From CAZTCJ01 sp964612085 (lineage in GTDB: Bacteria > Pseudomonadota > Alphaproteobacteria > JAJFIK01), in contig CAZTCJ010000036.1 in NCBI GenBank assembly GCA_964612085.1, forward strand, positions 1 to 33,716: a stretch of 33,716 bases of DNA, written 5' to 3'. This document shows positions 7,445 to 14,996 of this stretch, piece after piece. The stretch's first letter is position 1; each line of letters begins with the position of its first letter. The position numbers and the translations under genes were made by a program. The notes under the pieces were generated by a model. The model was given only the letters and a program-made list of their open reading frames with translations. It was not told where the DNA came from and searched no databases.

Positions 7445-9652
7445 ATGACCGACACATTGTCTTTATCCCGCCGCCGCTTTCTGATCGGTACCGGTGCCGC
7501 CGGCGCGGGCCTGACGATCACATTGCTTTCGAACAGCGCCGTCGCCGGTGTGGCGGACCAGGGCGCGCCTGAAACGTTCGGCTCGTCTATGCCCGAAGTC
7601 AATGCCTGGGTTCATATCGCCACGGACGATACGGTCACCATACGGATCGCCCGCTCCGAGATGGGGCAGGGCACCTTGACCGGCCTCGCGCAGCTCGTCG
7701 CCGAGGAGCTGCAATGCGACTGGGACAAGGTGGTGACGGAATATCCCACACCCGGCCAGAACCTGGCGCGGGAGCGCGTCTGGGGCGATTTCTCCACCGG
7801 CGGCAGCCGGGGCATCCGCAACAGCCATCAATATGTGCGTGAAGGCGGTGCCGCCGCGCGGGCCATGCTGATCGAGGCGGCGGCCAAGGCATGGGGCGTG
7901 TCCGCCAGCGAGTGCTCGGCCAAGGATAGCGTCATCACCCATGGGCCCAGCGGCAAGACAACTACTTACGGCAAAGTCGCGACGGAAGCGGCGAAGCTCG
8001 CGCCGCCGCTTGAGGTGACGCTCAAGGATCCGTCCGAATGGACCGTCGCCGGCAAGCCAAAGAAACGTCTGGATACGGCGGATAAGCTCACGGGCAAGCA
8101 GGTCTACGGCGCGGACCTGACCCTGCCGGGCATGCTCAATGCCAGCATCAAACAGGCGCCCATGATCGGCGGTACGGTGAAATCCTTCGATGCCTCCGCC
8201 GCGAGCGGCATGCCGGGCGTCAAGAAAGTGGTTCAGGTCGGCGAGAACGCCGTGGCCGTGGTGGCCGACACCTGGTGGCAGGCGCACTCCGCCCTTCAGG
8301 CCATGCCGGTCGAATGGGCGGCGGGCGAGGGCTCGGATTATTCGAGTGCGGCCTTTGAGTCCGAGCTGGACGATGGTCTGACGGCGGAGGAAGCTTTTAT
8401 CGGCAACCAGGCCGGCGATATCAAAGCGGCTTTCTCGAACGCTGCTCAGGTGGTCGAAGCCACCTACAACATGCCCCATCAAAACCATGCCTGCATGGAG
8501 CCGATGAACGCCACCGCTCTGTGGACGGAAGACAAGTGCGAGGTCTGGTGCCCCACCCAGAACGGGGAAGCAGCACTTGCCGCCGCCGCCGAGGCGGCCG
8601 GTCTGCCCGTCCAGCAATGCGAGGTTTACAAGATCCATCTGGGCGGCGGTTTCGGCCGGCGCGGCATGAGCGATTATGTCGCCCAGGCCGTGATGATCGC
8701 CAAAGAAATGCCGGGCACGCCCGTTAAGCTTCTGTGGTCGCGCGAGGAAGACATGCAGCACGGTTTCCTGCATCCGACCACCAAGGCGCGGGTCAAGGGC
8801 GCTCTCGATACGGACGGAAACGTCACAGCGCTCCATATGCGGATCTCGGGCCAATCGATCCTGGCCACCCTGGTCCCCCAGGCGCTTCGGGACGGCACCG
8901 ATTACCTGACCTTCCAGGGCTTCCTGCCGTCGGGCGTCGACGATCGCCTGGAAGATCAGACGATCAAATACGCTTTCCCGAATCTGCTGGTGGACCATGC
9001 CATGCGTAATCCGCCGGTGCGTCCGGGCTTCTGGCGGGGCGTGAACGCCAACCAGAACGCCATTTATATGGAATGCTTCATCGACGAACTGGCCCATGCC
9101 GCCGGACGCGATCCGCTTGATTTCCGCTTGGCACTTTTGAAGGAGTCCCCGAAAAGCGCCGCCGTCCTCAAGGCGGTGGCCGAGAAATCGGGCTGGGGCG
9201 CGAAGGACGGCAAGTCGCGCGGTCTGTGTACGTTCTATTCCTTCGGAGCCTATACAGCGGCATGCGCGGAAGTGACGGTTGGCGATGACGGCCGCCTCAA
9301 GATGCATCGCATCGTCGCCGCGACCGATCCGGGCACGGCGGTCAACCCGCAGCAGATCCAGGCGCAGGTGGAAGGCTCCTTCGTCTACGGACTGTCCGCC
9401 ATGCTTTTCGGCGAGATCACCTATGAGAACGGCGAAGTGCAGGAGCGCAATTTCGATACGTTCGATTCCCTGCGCATCGCCGACATGCCGGAAGTCGAGA
9501 CCATCGTCATGCCGTCGGGCGGTTTCTGGGGCGGGGTCGGCGAGCCGACCATCGCGGTGGCCGCCCCCGCCGTTCTTAATGCGATTTTCGCGGCGACAGG
9601 CAAGCGCATCCGCCAGTTGCCGATCAAGGACCAGGATCTGAGGCCCGCATGA
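7445..9652 (+). CDS. iorB: Molybdopterin-binding large subunit, xanthine dehydrogenase family (IorB type), TAT-exported
   Basis: This 735-residue protein begins with a twin-arginine signal (SRRRFLIG, residues 8-15), so the folded cofactor-loaded enzyme should be exported to the periplasm with its small subunit. MPT-contact motifs include GGGFGRRG (400-407) and the N-terminal EMGQGTLTGLAQLVAEEL. The catalytic Glu is E700 in GVGEPTI near the C-terminus, as in the family. The start is set by GGGAGGGACC just upstream and by the TAT signal; the frame stays open farther upstream only over iorA. It should hydroxylate an aldehyde or N-heterocycle, or oxidise another substrate, using water-derived oxygen. 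Its position directly ahead of a cytochrome and the fcc/sox genes suggests electrons flow to c-type cytochromes and that the substrate could be a sulfur-containing metabolite (inference). Confidence 0.93.
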   Translation: MTDTLSLSRRRFLIGTGAAGAGLTITLLSNSAVAGVADQGAPETFGSSMPEVNAWVHIATDDTVTIRIARSEMGQGTLTGLAQLVAEELQCDWDKVVTEYPTPGQNLARERVWGDFSTGGSRGIRNSHQYVREGGAAARAMLIEAAAKAWGVSASECSAKDSVITHGPSGKTTTYGKVATEAAKLAPPLEVTLKDPSEWTVAGKPKKRLDTADKLTGKQVYGADLTLPGMLNASIKQAPMIGGTVKSFDASAASGMPGVKKVVQVGENAVAVVADTWWQAHSALQAMPVEWAAGEGSDYSSAAFESELDDGLTAEEAFIGNQAGDIKAAFSNAAQVVEATYNMPHQNHACMEPMNATALWTEDKCEVWCPTQNGEAALAAAAEAAGLPVQQCEVYKIHLGGGFGRRGMSDYVAQAVMIAKEMPGTPVKLLWSREEDMQHGFLHPTTKARVKGALDTDGNVTALHMRISGQSILATLVPQALRDGTDYLTFQGFLPSGVDDRLEDQTIKYAFPNLLVDHAMRNPPVRPGFWRGVNANQNAIYMECFIDELAHAAGRDPLDFRLALLKESPKSAAVLKAVAEKSGWGAKDGKSRGLCTFYSFGAYTAACAEVTVGDDGRLKMHRIVAATDPGTAVNPQQIQAQVEGSFVYGLSAMLFGEITYENGEVQERNFDTFDSLRIADMPEVETIVMPSGGFWGGVGEPTIAVAAPAVLNAIFAATGKRIRQLPIKDQDLRPA

Positions 9653-9990
9653 TCCGCTTCCGGGCCATGGTTCTCGCAGGCGCCGCGTTGACCGTTCTGG
9701 CGGTGAGCGCGGCATTCCCGGAGGCCAAGGCCGGCAAGACGGACAAGGGCGAGGCAGGCGGGCCGCTCAGCCGGGCGGCGAGCTTGGCCGCGTCCTGTTC
9801 CGGCTGCCATGCCGGTCAAAGTAAGGGTATTCCGTCCTTGGACGATCTGGATGCGGCCGCTATAGCGGACACGCTCCTGACCTATAAGACCGATGAGGCG
9901 GGCACGACCGTGATGCACCGGCTGGCGCGCGGCTACACTCAGCAAGAGATCGACCAGATCGCGGCTTATCTCCAGTCCGAACGGGAGTAG
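9649..9990 (+). CDS. Small monoheme cytochrome c, flavocytochrome c sulfide dehydrogenase cytochrome subunit-like
   Basis: This 113-residue protein has a signal peptide (about 1-28) and one heme site CSGCH (50-54). M89 in TTVMHRLARGY is the likely sixth ligand. The tail (GYTQQEIDQIAAYL) is the pattern of FccA/SoxE-type partners of sulfide dehydrogenase. The start ATG overlaps the iorB stop by four bases, so translation is coupled. It lies immediately before the FccB-like flavoprotein, and as the first cytochrome after iorAB it could also accept electrons from the molybdenum enzyme. FccA in other bacteria may be di-heme; this one is clearly mono-heme. Confidence 0.85.
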   Translation: MIRFRAMVLAGAALTVLAVSAAFPEAKAGKTDKGEAGGPLSRAASLAASCSGCHAGQSKGIPSLDDLDAAAIADTLLTYKTDEAGTTVMHRLARGYTQQEIDQIAAYLQSERE

Positions 9991-9993
9991 TTC

Positions 9994-11268
9994 ATGCCGG
10001 TACGGATGACCAGGCGCGGCGCGATGACAGGGCTGGCCTCCTTTGGCCTTCTGTCAGCGGGCCTGCCAGCGGCATTCGCCAAGACATCCGCCCGCATCGT
10101 GGTGATCGGCGGCGGCTTCGGCGGCGCGACCGCCGCCCGCACCGTCAAGCGGCTTTTGCCGTCCGCTGCCGTGACGCTCATTGAGCCGAACGAGACCTAT
10201 CTCGCCTGTCCGTTCTCCAATCTCGTGATCGGCGGCACGCGGGATCTCGATCAACAGGCCTTCGGCTATGGTGGCATTGCGGCGGAAGGGATCGATGTGG
10301 TCCGGGACCGGGCCTCGGATGTGGATCCCGTTGCCCGCACGGTCACGCTGCAAGGCGGTTCGGCGCTCTCCTATGACCGTCTGATCGTCTCTCCAGGGAT
10401 CGATATCCGCTGGGGCGCGCTGCCGGGCTATGATGAGGCCGCTGCTCAAACTATGCCCCATGCCTGGAAGGCGGGTGCACAGACCATGTTGCTCCGCCGC
10501 CAGCTTGAGGCCATCGAAGACGGGGGCACGGTTGTGATGTCGGCCCCCTTGGCGCCTTTCCGCTGCCCGCCGGGGCCTTACGAGCGGGCCAGCCTGATCG
10601 CCCATTATCTGAAGACCCGCAAACCCCGTTCCAAGCTGATCGTTCTGGATGCCAAGGACCGGTTCTCCAAACAGCCTTTATTCCTGGAGGCCTGGGCCGC
10701 GCAGTATCCGGATCATTTGGAATGGCGCGGCGCATCGGATGATGGGCGGGTGGCCCGTGTGAATCCCTCGACGATGACGGTCGAAACGGATTTTGATAGT
10801 CTGCAGGCGGATGTGGCCAATATCATCCCGCCCCAGAAAGCCGCCGCGATCGCGGACCGCGCCGGTGTCGCCGATGCCACGGGCTGGTGCCCCGTGGACG
10901 CGGTGAGTTTTGAATCGGCCTTGCAAGCGGGCATCCATGTGATCGGCGATGCGGTCATCGCCGCGCCCATGCCGAAATCGGCCTTCTCCGCCAATCTTCA
11001 GGGTAAGGTCTGTGCGATCCAGATCGCGCGTCTGCTCGCAGGCATGGCGCCGGAACCGACCGTGCTCGCCAATACCTGTTATTCCTATGTGACGCCCGAT
11101 ACGGCCGTGTCGATCACTGGGGTCTATAGCAATGACGGTAGCGCTTTCGCCAATGTGCCCGGCGCCGGTGGTCTGAGCCCGATGGGGGCCGCGCCCGATG
11201 TGCGGACGGCCGAAGCGGCCCAGGCGGCGGATTGGTTCCGTACCGTGACGGATGAGGCCTTCGGCTGA
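9994..11268 (+). CDS. fccB: FAD flavoprotein subunit of flavocytochrome c sulfide dehydrogenase (FccB/SoxF)
   Basis: This 424-residue protein has a twin-arginine leader (TRRGAMTGLASFGLL) and a dinucleotide-binding GGGFGGATAAR at 39-49. It shows family blocks YLACPFSN (C72), SYDRLIVSPGID, FRCPPGPYERAS (C191) and NTCYSYV (C362). C191 and C362 correspond to the redox-active disulfide next to FAD in sulfide dehydrogenase. It oxidises sulfide to sulfur or polysulfide in the periplasm and passes electrons to the cytochrome encoded three bases upstream. SoxF is the same protein in Sox operons. The stop and the soxX start share one base, which indicates tight coupling. Confidence 0.93.
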   Translation: MPVRMTRRGAMTGLASFGLLSAGLPAAFAKTSARIVVIGGGFGGATAARTVKRLLPSAAVTLIEPNETYLACPFSNLVIGGTRDLDQQAFGYGGIAAEGIDVVRDRASDVDPVARTVTLQGGSALSYDRLIVSPGIDIRWGALPGYDEAAAQTMPHAWKAGAQTMLLRRQLEAIEDGGTVVMSAPLAPFRCPPGPYERASLIAHYLKTRKPRSKLIVLDAKDRFSKQPLFLEAWAAQYPDHLEWRGASDDGRVARVNPSTMTVETDFDSLQADVANIIPPQKAAAIADRAGVADATGWCPVDAVSFESALQAGIHVIGDAVIAAPMPKSAFSANLQGKVCAIQIARLLAGMAPEPTVLANTCYSYVTPDTAVSITGVYSNDGSAFANVPGAGGLSPMGAAPDVRTAEAAQAADWFRTVTDEAFG

Positions 11269-11717
11269 TGCGCCGGGCGGCGGCATATCTTGTCGTGATC
11301 TGCTTCGTGAGCGCCTGCGACCGCGAGCCCGCGCCGCTCGTCTCGCCCGCGCAGATCTCGGGCGATGCCATCCCCGCACCCTTGAGCACGGTGCCCGGCA
11401 ACGCGCTTGTGGGCGAGGCAGTCTTTTCCAGCCGCGAGCACGGCCATTGCGTGCTCTGTCACGTGGTTGACGGCCTCGATGTGCCCTTCCAGGGCAATGT
11501 GGGACCTGCGCTGACCGGGATCGGCGGCCGTTTGACGGACGGACAGATCCGTTTGCGGATCGCCGATCCGGCCCGTCTCAACCCGGAGACCGTCATGCCG
11601 TCTTACTACCGTCTCCAGGGGCTTCATCAGGTCGGCGCGGCGTATCGAGGCAAGCCTGTCTTGTCCGCCGAACAGATCGAGCATCTGGTCGCTTATCTCT
11701 CTACCCTGAAGAGCTGA
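11268..11717 (+). CDS. soxX: SoxX, monoheme c-type cytochrome of the SoxXA complex
   Basis: This 149-residue protein has heme motif CVLCH (61-65) and the typical downstream block LNPETVMPSYYR, with M110 as the distal ligand. GPALTGIGGR is also characteristic of SoxX. SoxX pairs with SoxA to form the oxidative conjugation of thiosulfate, or another sulfur species, to SoxY. The N-terminus (hydrophobic stretch ending VSAC, C17) looks like a lipoprotein signal, so the protein may be membrane-tethered rather than soluble. Its ATG shares a base with the fccB stop. Confidence 0.93.
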   Translation: MRRAAAYLVVICFVSACDREPAPLVSPAQISGDAIPAPLSTVPGNALVGEAVFSSREHGHCVLCHVVDGLDVPFQGNVGPALTGIGGRLTDGQIRLRIADPARLNPETVMPSYYRLQGLHQVGAAYRGKPVLSAEQIEHLVAYLSTLKS

Positions 11718-11721
11718 TGTC

Positions 11722-12213
11722 ATGACCGAGACCTCCAGGATCATCCTTACACGGCGCAGCGTCTGTTCCGGGCTTGCCGGTACCGCTGCGCTCAGCGTTC
11801 TGCCACAGGCTGCCGGCGCCCAGGTGCCTCAGACGGCCGCCGAGATGCAGAAGAAGCTGCAGGCCGCCATGCGGGAGCTGTTCGGCGACCGCGAAATGAC
11901 GGAAGGCCGGGTGACCTTGACACTGCCGCCCATTGCCGAGAACGGATTTTCCGTGCCCGTCTCCATTGATGTGGACAGCCCCATGATTGAGGCCGACCAT
12001 GTCCGCCGGATCGCCGTTTTCGCCGAGCGCAACCCGATCCCGACTCTGTTCCAATGCCATTTGGGGCCGCGCGCGGGCCGGGCTAGCGTCGCTACCCGTT
12101 TGCGCCTTGCGGGCTCGCAGACCGTGCGCGCCGTCGCCGAGATGAGCGACGACACCCTCTGGCTGGCGCAGACAGAAGTGGTCGTGACGCTGGCCGCTTG
12201 TGTGGTTTTGTAA
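11722..12213 (+). CDS. soxY: SoxY sulfur-carrier subunit with non-canonical C-terminal arm
   Basis: This 163-residue protein has a TAT-like leader (LTRRSVCSG), as expected for SoxY, which exports SoxZ with it. The core matches SoxY (VPVSIDVDSPM, VATRLRLAGSQTVRAVAEMSD, EVVVTL). SoxY normally ends GGCGG, a flexible arm whose Cys carries the sulfur intermediate. Here the end is TLAACVVL: the Cys (C160) is kept, but every flanking glycine is replaced by Ala, Val or Leu and the tail is one residue longer. I checked the codons up to the TAA at 12211-12213. The gene is four bases after soxX and 11 before soxZ. Confidence 0.92.
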   Translation: MTETSRIILTRRSVCSGLAGTAALSVLPQAAGAQVPQTAAEMQKKLQAAMRELFGDREMTEGRVTLTLPPIAENGFSVPVSIDVDSPMIEADHVRRIAVFAERNPIPTLFQCHLGPRAGRASVATRLRLAGSQTVRAVAEMSDDTLWLAQTEVVVTLAACVVL

Positions 12214-12224
12214 GGAGGGGGATC

Positions 12225-12548
12225 ATGTCGAACGCCATCCGCATCTCGGCGCCCGAGACCGCCGCACAAGGCGAGATCATCGAGCTGAAAGCGCTGATCC
12301 AGCATCCGATGGAAAGCGGTTTTCGGCGCGGCGCGCGCGGCGAGGTCATTCCGCGCGACATCATCACCGAGTTCGTCTGCCTCTACAATGGCGAGGAGAT
12401 CTTCCGGGCCGATTTCTTCCCTGCCGTGGCCGCCAATCCGTTCTTGACCTTCTACACGCGGGCGACCGCAAGCGGCACGCTGGAATTCCGCTGGACCGAT
12501 CAGCATGGGGAACGCTGGTCCGATAGCGTGGACTTGACCGTCACATGA
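12225..12548 (+). CDS. soxZ: SoxZ, partner of the SoxYZ sulfur carrier
   Basis: This 107-residue protein shows the SoxZ pattern: IRISAPETAAQGEIIELKALIQHPMESGFRR is followed by IIT.FVC.YNGEEIFRADF and the final FRWTDQHGERWSDS. It has no signal peptide, in line with co-export on SoxY. The ATG at 12225 follows GGAGGGGG with good spacing. The C-terminus overlaps the soxA start by four bases (ATGA). Confidence 0.94.
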   Translation: MSNAIRISAPETAAQGEIIELKALIQHPMESGFRRGARGEVIPRDIITEFVCLYNGEEIFRADFFPAVAANPFLTFYTRATASGTLEFRWTDQHGERWSDSVDLTVT

Positions 12549-13342
12549 GGCAGGCCCTCGCGATGACCGTTCTGGCCTGGGGTTTGGCCGCCTGCGGTCA
12601 AAGCGAATCGTCCGGCGCGGTCAGCCGCGAGAACCTCGATCCGGACGAGATCCGATCGGGCTATGCGTTTCTGACGCCCGAGACGCAAAACCTGCAAGAT
12701 GACGAGTTCGCTAATCCCGGTTTCCTCTGGGCCGACCGGGGCAAGGCGCTGTTCGAGTCCGGCGATGGCGCCGCTCAGGCCTGTGCTGCCTGCCATGACG
12801 GGCCGGATACGGATCTTCGCGGGACCGCGACGCGCTATCCGGCCATGGATGAGGAAACCGGCACCCTGGTCAATCTGGAAGCGCGGATCAATCTGTGCCG
12901 GACCCGCCATCAGAACACGGACGCGCTGGCTTATGAAAGCGAGGATCTGTTGAGCCTGACGGCCTATGTGGCGAGCCTGTCCCGCGGCCTGCCGGTTGCC
13001 GTGTCCGTCAGTGACCGCACGCAACGGTCTTACGATCTGGGTGAGGCGTATTTCTTCACCCGGCGCGGTCAGCTCAATCTCGCGTGCAGCCAGTGCCATA
13101 ATCAGTCCTGGGGCAAGCAGCTCAGAGGCGATACCATCAGCCAGGGGCATGGCAACGGCTTTCCCGCCTACCGGCTCGAATGGGAAACCCTGGGCTCGCT
13201 CCATCGGCGTTTGCGCGATTGCGATGTGGGCGTGCGGGCCGAGCCTCACGCCCTGGGATCCGAGACCTATACGGCGCTCGAGTTCTATCTGGCGGTGCGG
13301 GCCAAGGGCCTGCCGGTCGAGACGCCTGCCGTGCGCCGGTAG
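12545..13342 (+). CDS. soxA: SoxA, diheme c-type cytochrome of the SoxXA complex
   Basis: This 265-residue protein has two heme sites, CAACH (80-84) and CSQCH (181-185). C118 in INLCRTRHQ is the axial Cys expected for the first heme. C226 in RLRDCDVGVRAEP is the Cys ligand that becomes persulfide-modified at the active heme. The C-terminal block EFYLAVRAKGLPVETPAVRR is typical. A lipobox-like LAAC (C17) suggests a lipoprotein. SoxA is the last gene of the operon; the next gene (168 bp on) is an RTX protein. No soxB or soxCD follows. Confidence 0.95.
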   Translation: MRQALAMTVLAWGLAACGQSESSGAVSRENLDPDEIRSGYAFLTPETQNLQDDEFANPGFLWADRGKALFESGDGAAQACAACHDGPDTDLRGTATRYPAMDEETGTLVNLEARINLCRTRHQNTDALAYESEDLLSLTAYVASLSRGLPVAVSVSDRTQRSYDLGEAYFFTRRGQLNLACSQCHNQSWGKQLRGDTISQGHGNGFPAYRLEWETLGSLHRRLRDCDVGVRAEPHALGSETYTALEFYLAVRAKGLPVETPAVRR

Positions 13343-13510
13343 CGCCGACCCGCTTGGGACCCACCGCTTTCGATTTCCATTGACAATTTGTAATGTGAGT
13401 GTAAGCCGAGTATTGGCTCCGTTCCACTGTTGGTCATCCCTTATCCATCGGCATGATCGCAAGACAGCAGGAACGGTGCATGGCCTTTCTTTCATCATCG
13501 GGGGATGATC

Positions 13511-14809
13511 ATGCCACAGATTCAATACTTTCAGGATTTCAACATATTCAATGTTGATCCGAACAATTTCGATGACGCCTTTCCAGTTCTGAGCATGCCG
13601 AACGTCATCGACGTGATTTTCGAGCCGAATTTCGATTCGATCACCATCACGGGGTTTGGCTTTGATGTCGACACGAAACAGGTCGAAGGCGTCGACGCTG
13701 TGAAGAAAGTCAATGGGGGGACGGTTACCTTCCTGTCCGCCTCGATCGACAATTCTCTTGTCCTGTCCATCTCCGGGTTGCTGACGCCGCTCGAGGATCT
13801 CGAGAAGCTCATCAAGAAAGACAATTTCGTTGGCATCGTCGATCTGCTGTTCGGCGGCAATGATACGATTACCTTCGTCAGCTTCGGCGGCAATGAAGGC
13901 GTTCACGGCGGCGCGGGTACCGATACGGTCGTCTACACCGGAAATATCGCCGACTACACCATCACTGAGACGGAAGATTTCGTCACGGTGACGGACAATG
14001 TCACCGATATCGGCCTTGATGACGGTACGGACACGCTGCGCGGCGTCGAGTTCATTCAGTTTGCAGATGAACTCTATACGGTAACCAATGCCACCGGCAA
14101 TGGTCTGCTTGAAGACCTTGGTCTGAGTTCCGGTAGTGGCGGAGGCAAGGGTTCCGGCAAATCCGTCATTACCGGGACGGCCGACGATGACGATCTCGAT
14201 GGAACCGATGGCAAGGACACCATCGAAGGTCTTGCCGGTAACGATACCCTTAATGGCGGTGAGGGCAAGGATAAGCTTTTCGGCGGCCTGGGCGATGACA
14301 CCTATGTCCTCGGCAAAGGCGACAAGGCCATCGAGGAAGAAGGCGAGGGCACCGATACCGTCGAAGGCGCCGGCAAACTGAAGGTCCGCAAGAACATTGA
14401 GAACGCCACGCTGACTGGCACCGAAGACGGCCAGATCAAAGGCAACAACGAAGACAATGTCCTGACCGGCAATGCAGGCGACAACAAGATTGACGGCAAG
14501 GGCGGTTCGGACACCATCACGGGCGGCGACGGTGACGACACCATCAAAGGCGGCAAGGACGCCGACACCTTCATCTTCAATGCGGTGAGCGCCAACGATA
14601 CGGACACGATCCGTGATTTCGATATCGGTGAAGATACCGTCGATCTGTCGGGTGCGGGCATCACGTCCTTCATGGCGTTCCAGGACGGCGCCGTGCAGGA
14701 TGGCAAGAACGTTGTTTTCACCGCCGACAACGGCGCTCAGCTGACCCTCAACAAGACCGACCTGGAAGAGCTGTCTGCGGACGATTTCACCTTCGCAGTC
14801 ATTGCCTGA
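13511..14809 (+). CDS. RTX calcium-binding protein, probable type I secretion substrate
   Basis: This protein has about 432 residues and no N-terminal signal peptide. Residues of about 215-350 hold nonapeptide repeats of the GGxGxDxxx type (GLAGNDTLNGGEGKDKLFGG, TGGDGDDTIKGGKDADTFIF) that bind Ca2+ and fold as a beta-roll outside the cell. The C-terminal block (DTIRDFDIGEDTVDLSGAGI... and a hydrophobic end FTFAVIA) is the usual T1SS-signal region. No catalytic domain is recognisable in the N-terminal 200 residues. I prefer the ATG at 13511 because GGGGA lies five bases ahead; an in-frame ATG at 13505 directly abuts the Gs. No T1SS genes are in the window. It has its own promoter region (TTGACA at 13380-13385 is a possible -35). 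Confidence 0.85.
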   Translation: MPQIQYFQDFNIFNVDPNNFDDAFPVLSMPNVIDVIFEPNFDSITITGFGFDVDTKQVEGVDAVKKVNGGTVTFLSASIDNSLVLSISGLLTPLEDLEKLIKKDNFVGIVDLLFGGNDTITFVSFGGNEGVHGGAGTDTVVYTGNIADYTITETEDFVTVTDNVTDIGLDDGTDTLRGVEFIQFADELYTVTNATGNGLLEDLGLSSGSGGGKGSGKSVITGTADDDDLDGTDGKDTIEGLAGNDTLNGGEGKDKLFGGLGDDTYVLGKGDKAIEEEGEGTDTVEGAGKLKVRKNIENATLTGTEDGQIKGNNEDNVLTGNAGDNKIDGKGGSDTITGGDGDDTIKGGKDADTFIFNAVSANDTDTIRDFDIGEDTVDLSGAGITSFMAFQDGAVQDGKNVVFTADNGAQLTLNKTDLEELSADDFTFAVIA

Positions 14810-14830
14810 TCGGGTCAGAGGTTTGGATTT

Positions 14831-14957
14831 AGAGCGTTTTCAGCGGTGAGCGCCAGCGAACGGGTGCGTTCGGCTTCGCCTCACTGCGGTTCGAAAACGC
14901 GACAAAGATAAGACATAGAGCGCATTCAATGACCTGGAATTCACTGAATGCGCTCTA
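14831..14957. repeat. Palindromic intergenic repeat element between convergent genes
   Basis: There are two nested inverted repeats. GCGTTTTC at 14834-14841 pairs with GAAAACGC at 14893-14900. TAGAGCGCATTCA at 14916-14928 pairs perfectly with TGAATGCGCTCTA at 14945-14957 around a 16-base loop. The opening AGAGCGTTTTC style resembles short palindromic repeats scattered in alphaproteobacterial genomes. It lies between the RTX gene and hupE, whose 3' ends face each other, and may also stop transcription. No transposase is present. Confidence 0.6.
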
Positions 14958-14996
14958 GGGGATCGGTCTGCTGCCCGGCGGGCCGCTCTCTCTTCC

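Noticed and set aside
7463..9715. 750-codon minus-strand frame
   Set aside because: Antisense to the molybdopterin subunit, which has full cofactor motifs and a TAT leader.
13343..13510. Complete promoter for the RTX gene
   Set aside because: TTGACA at 13380-13385 is a good -35, but no matching -10 lies at 16-18 bases, so it is mentioned only in the RTX entry.
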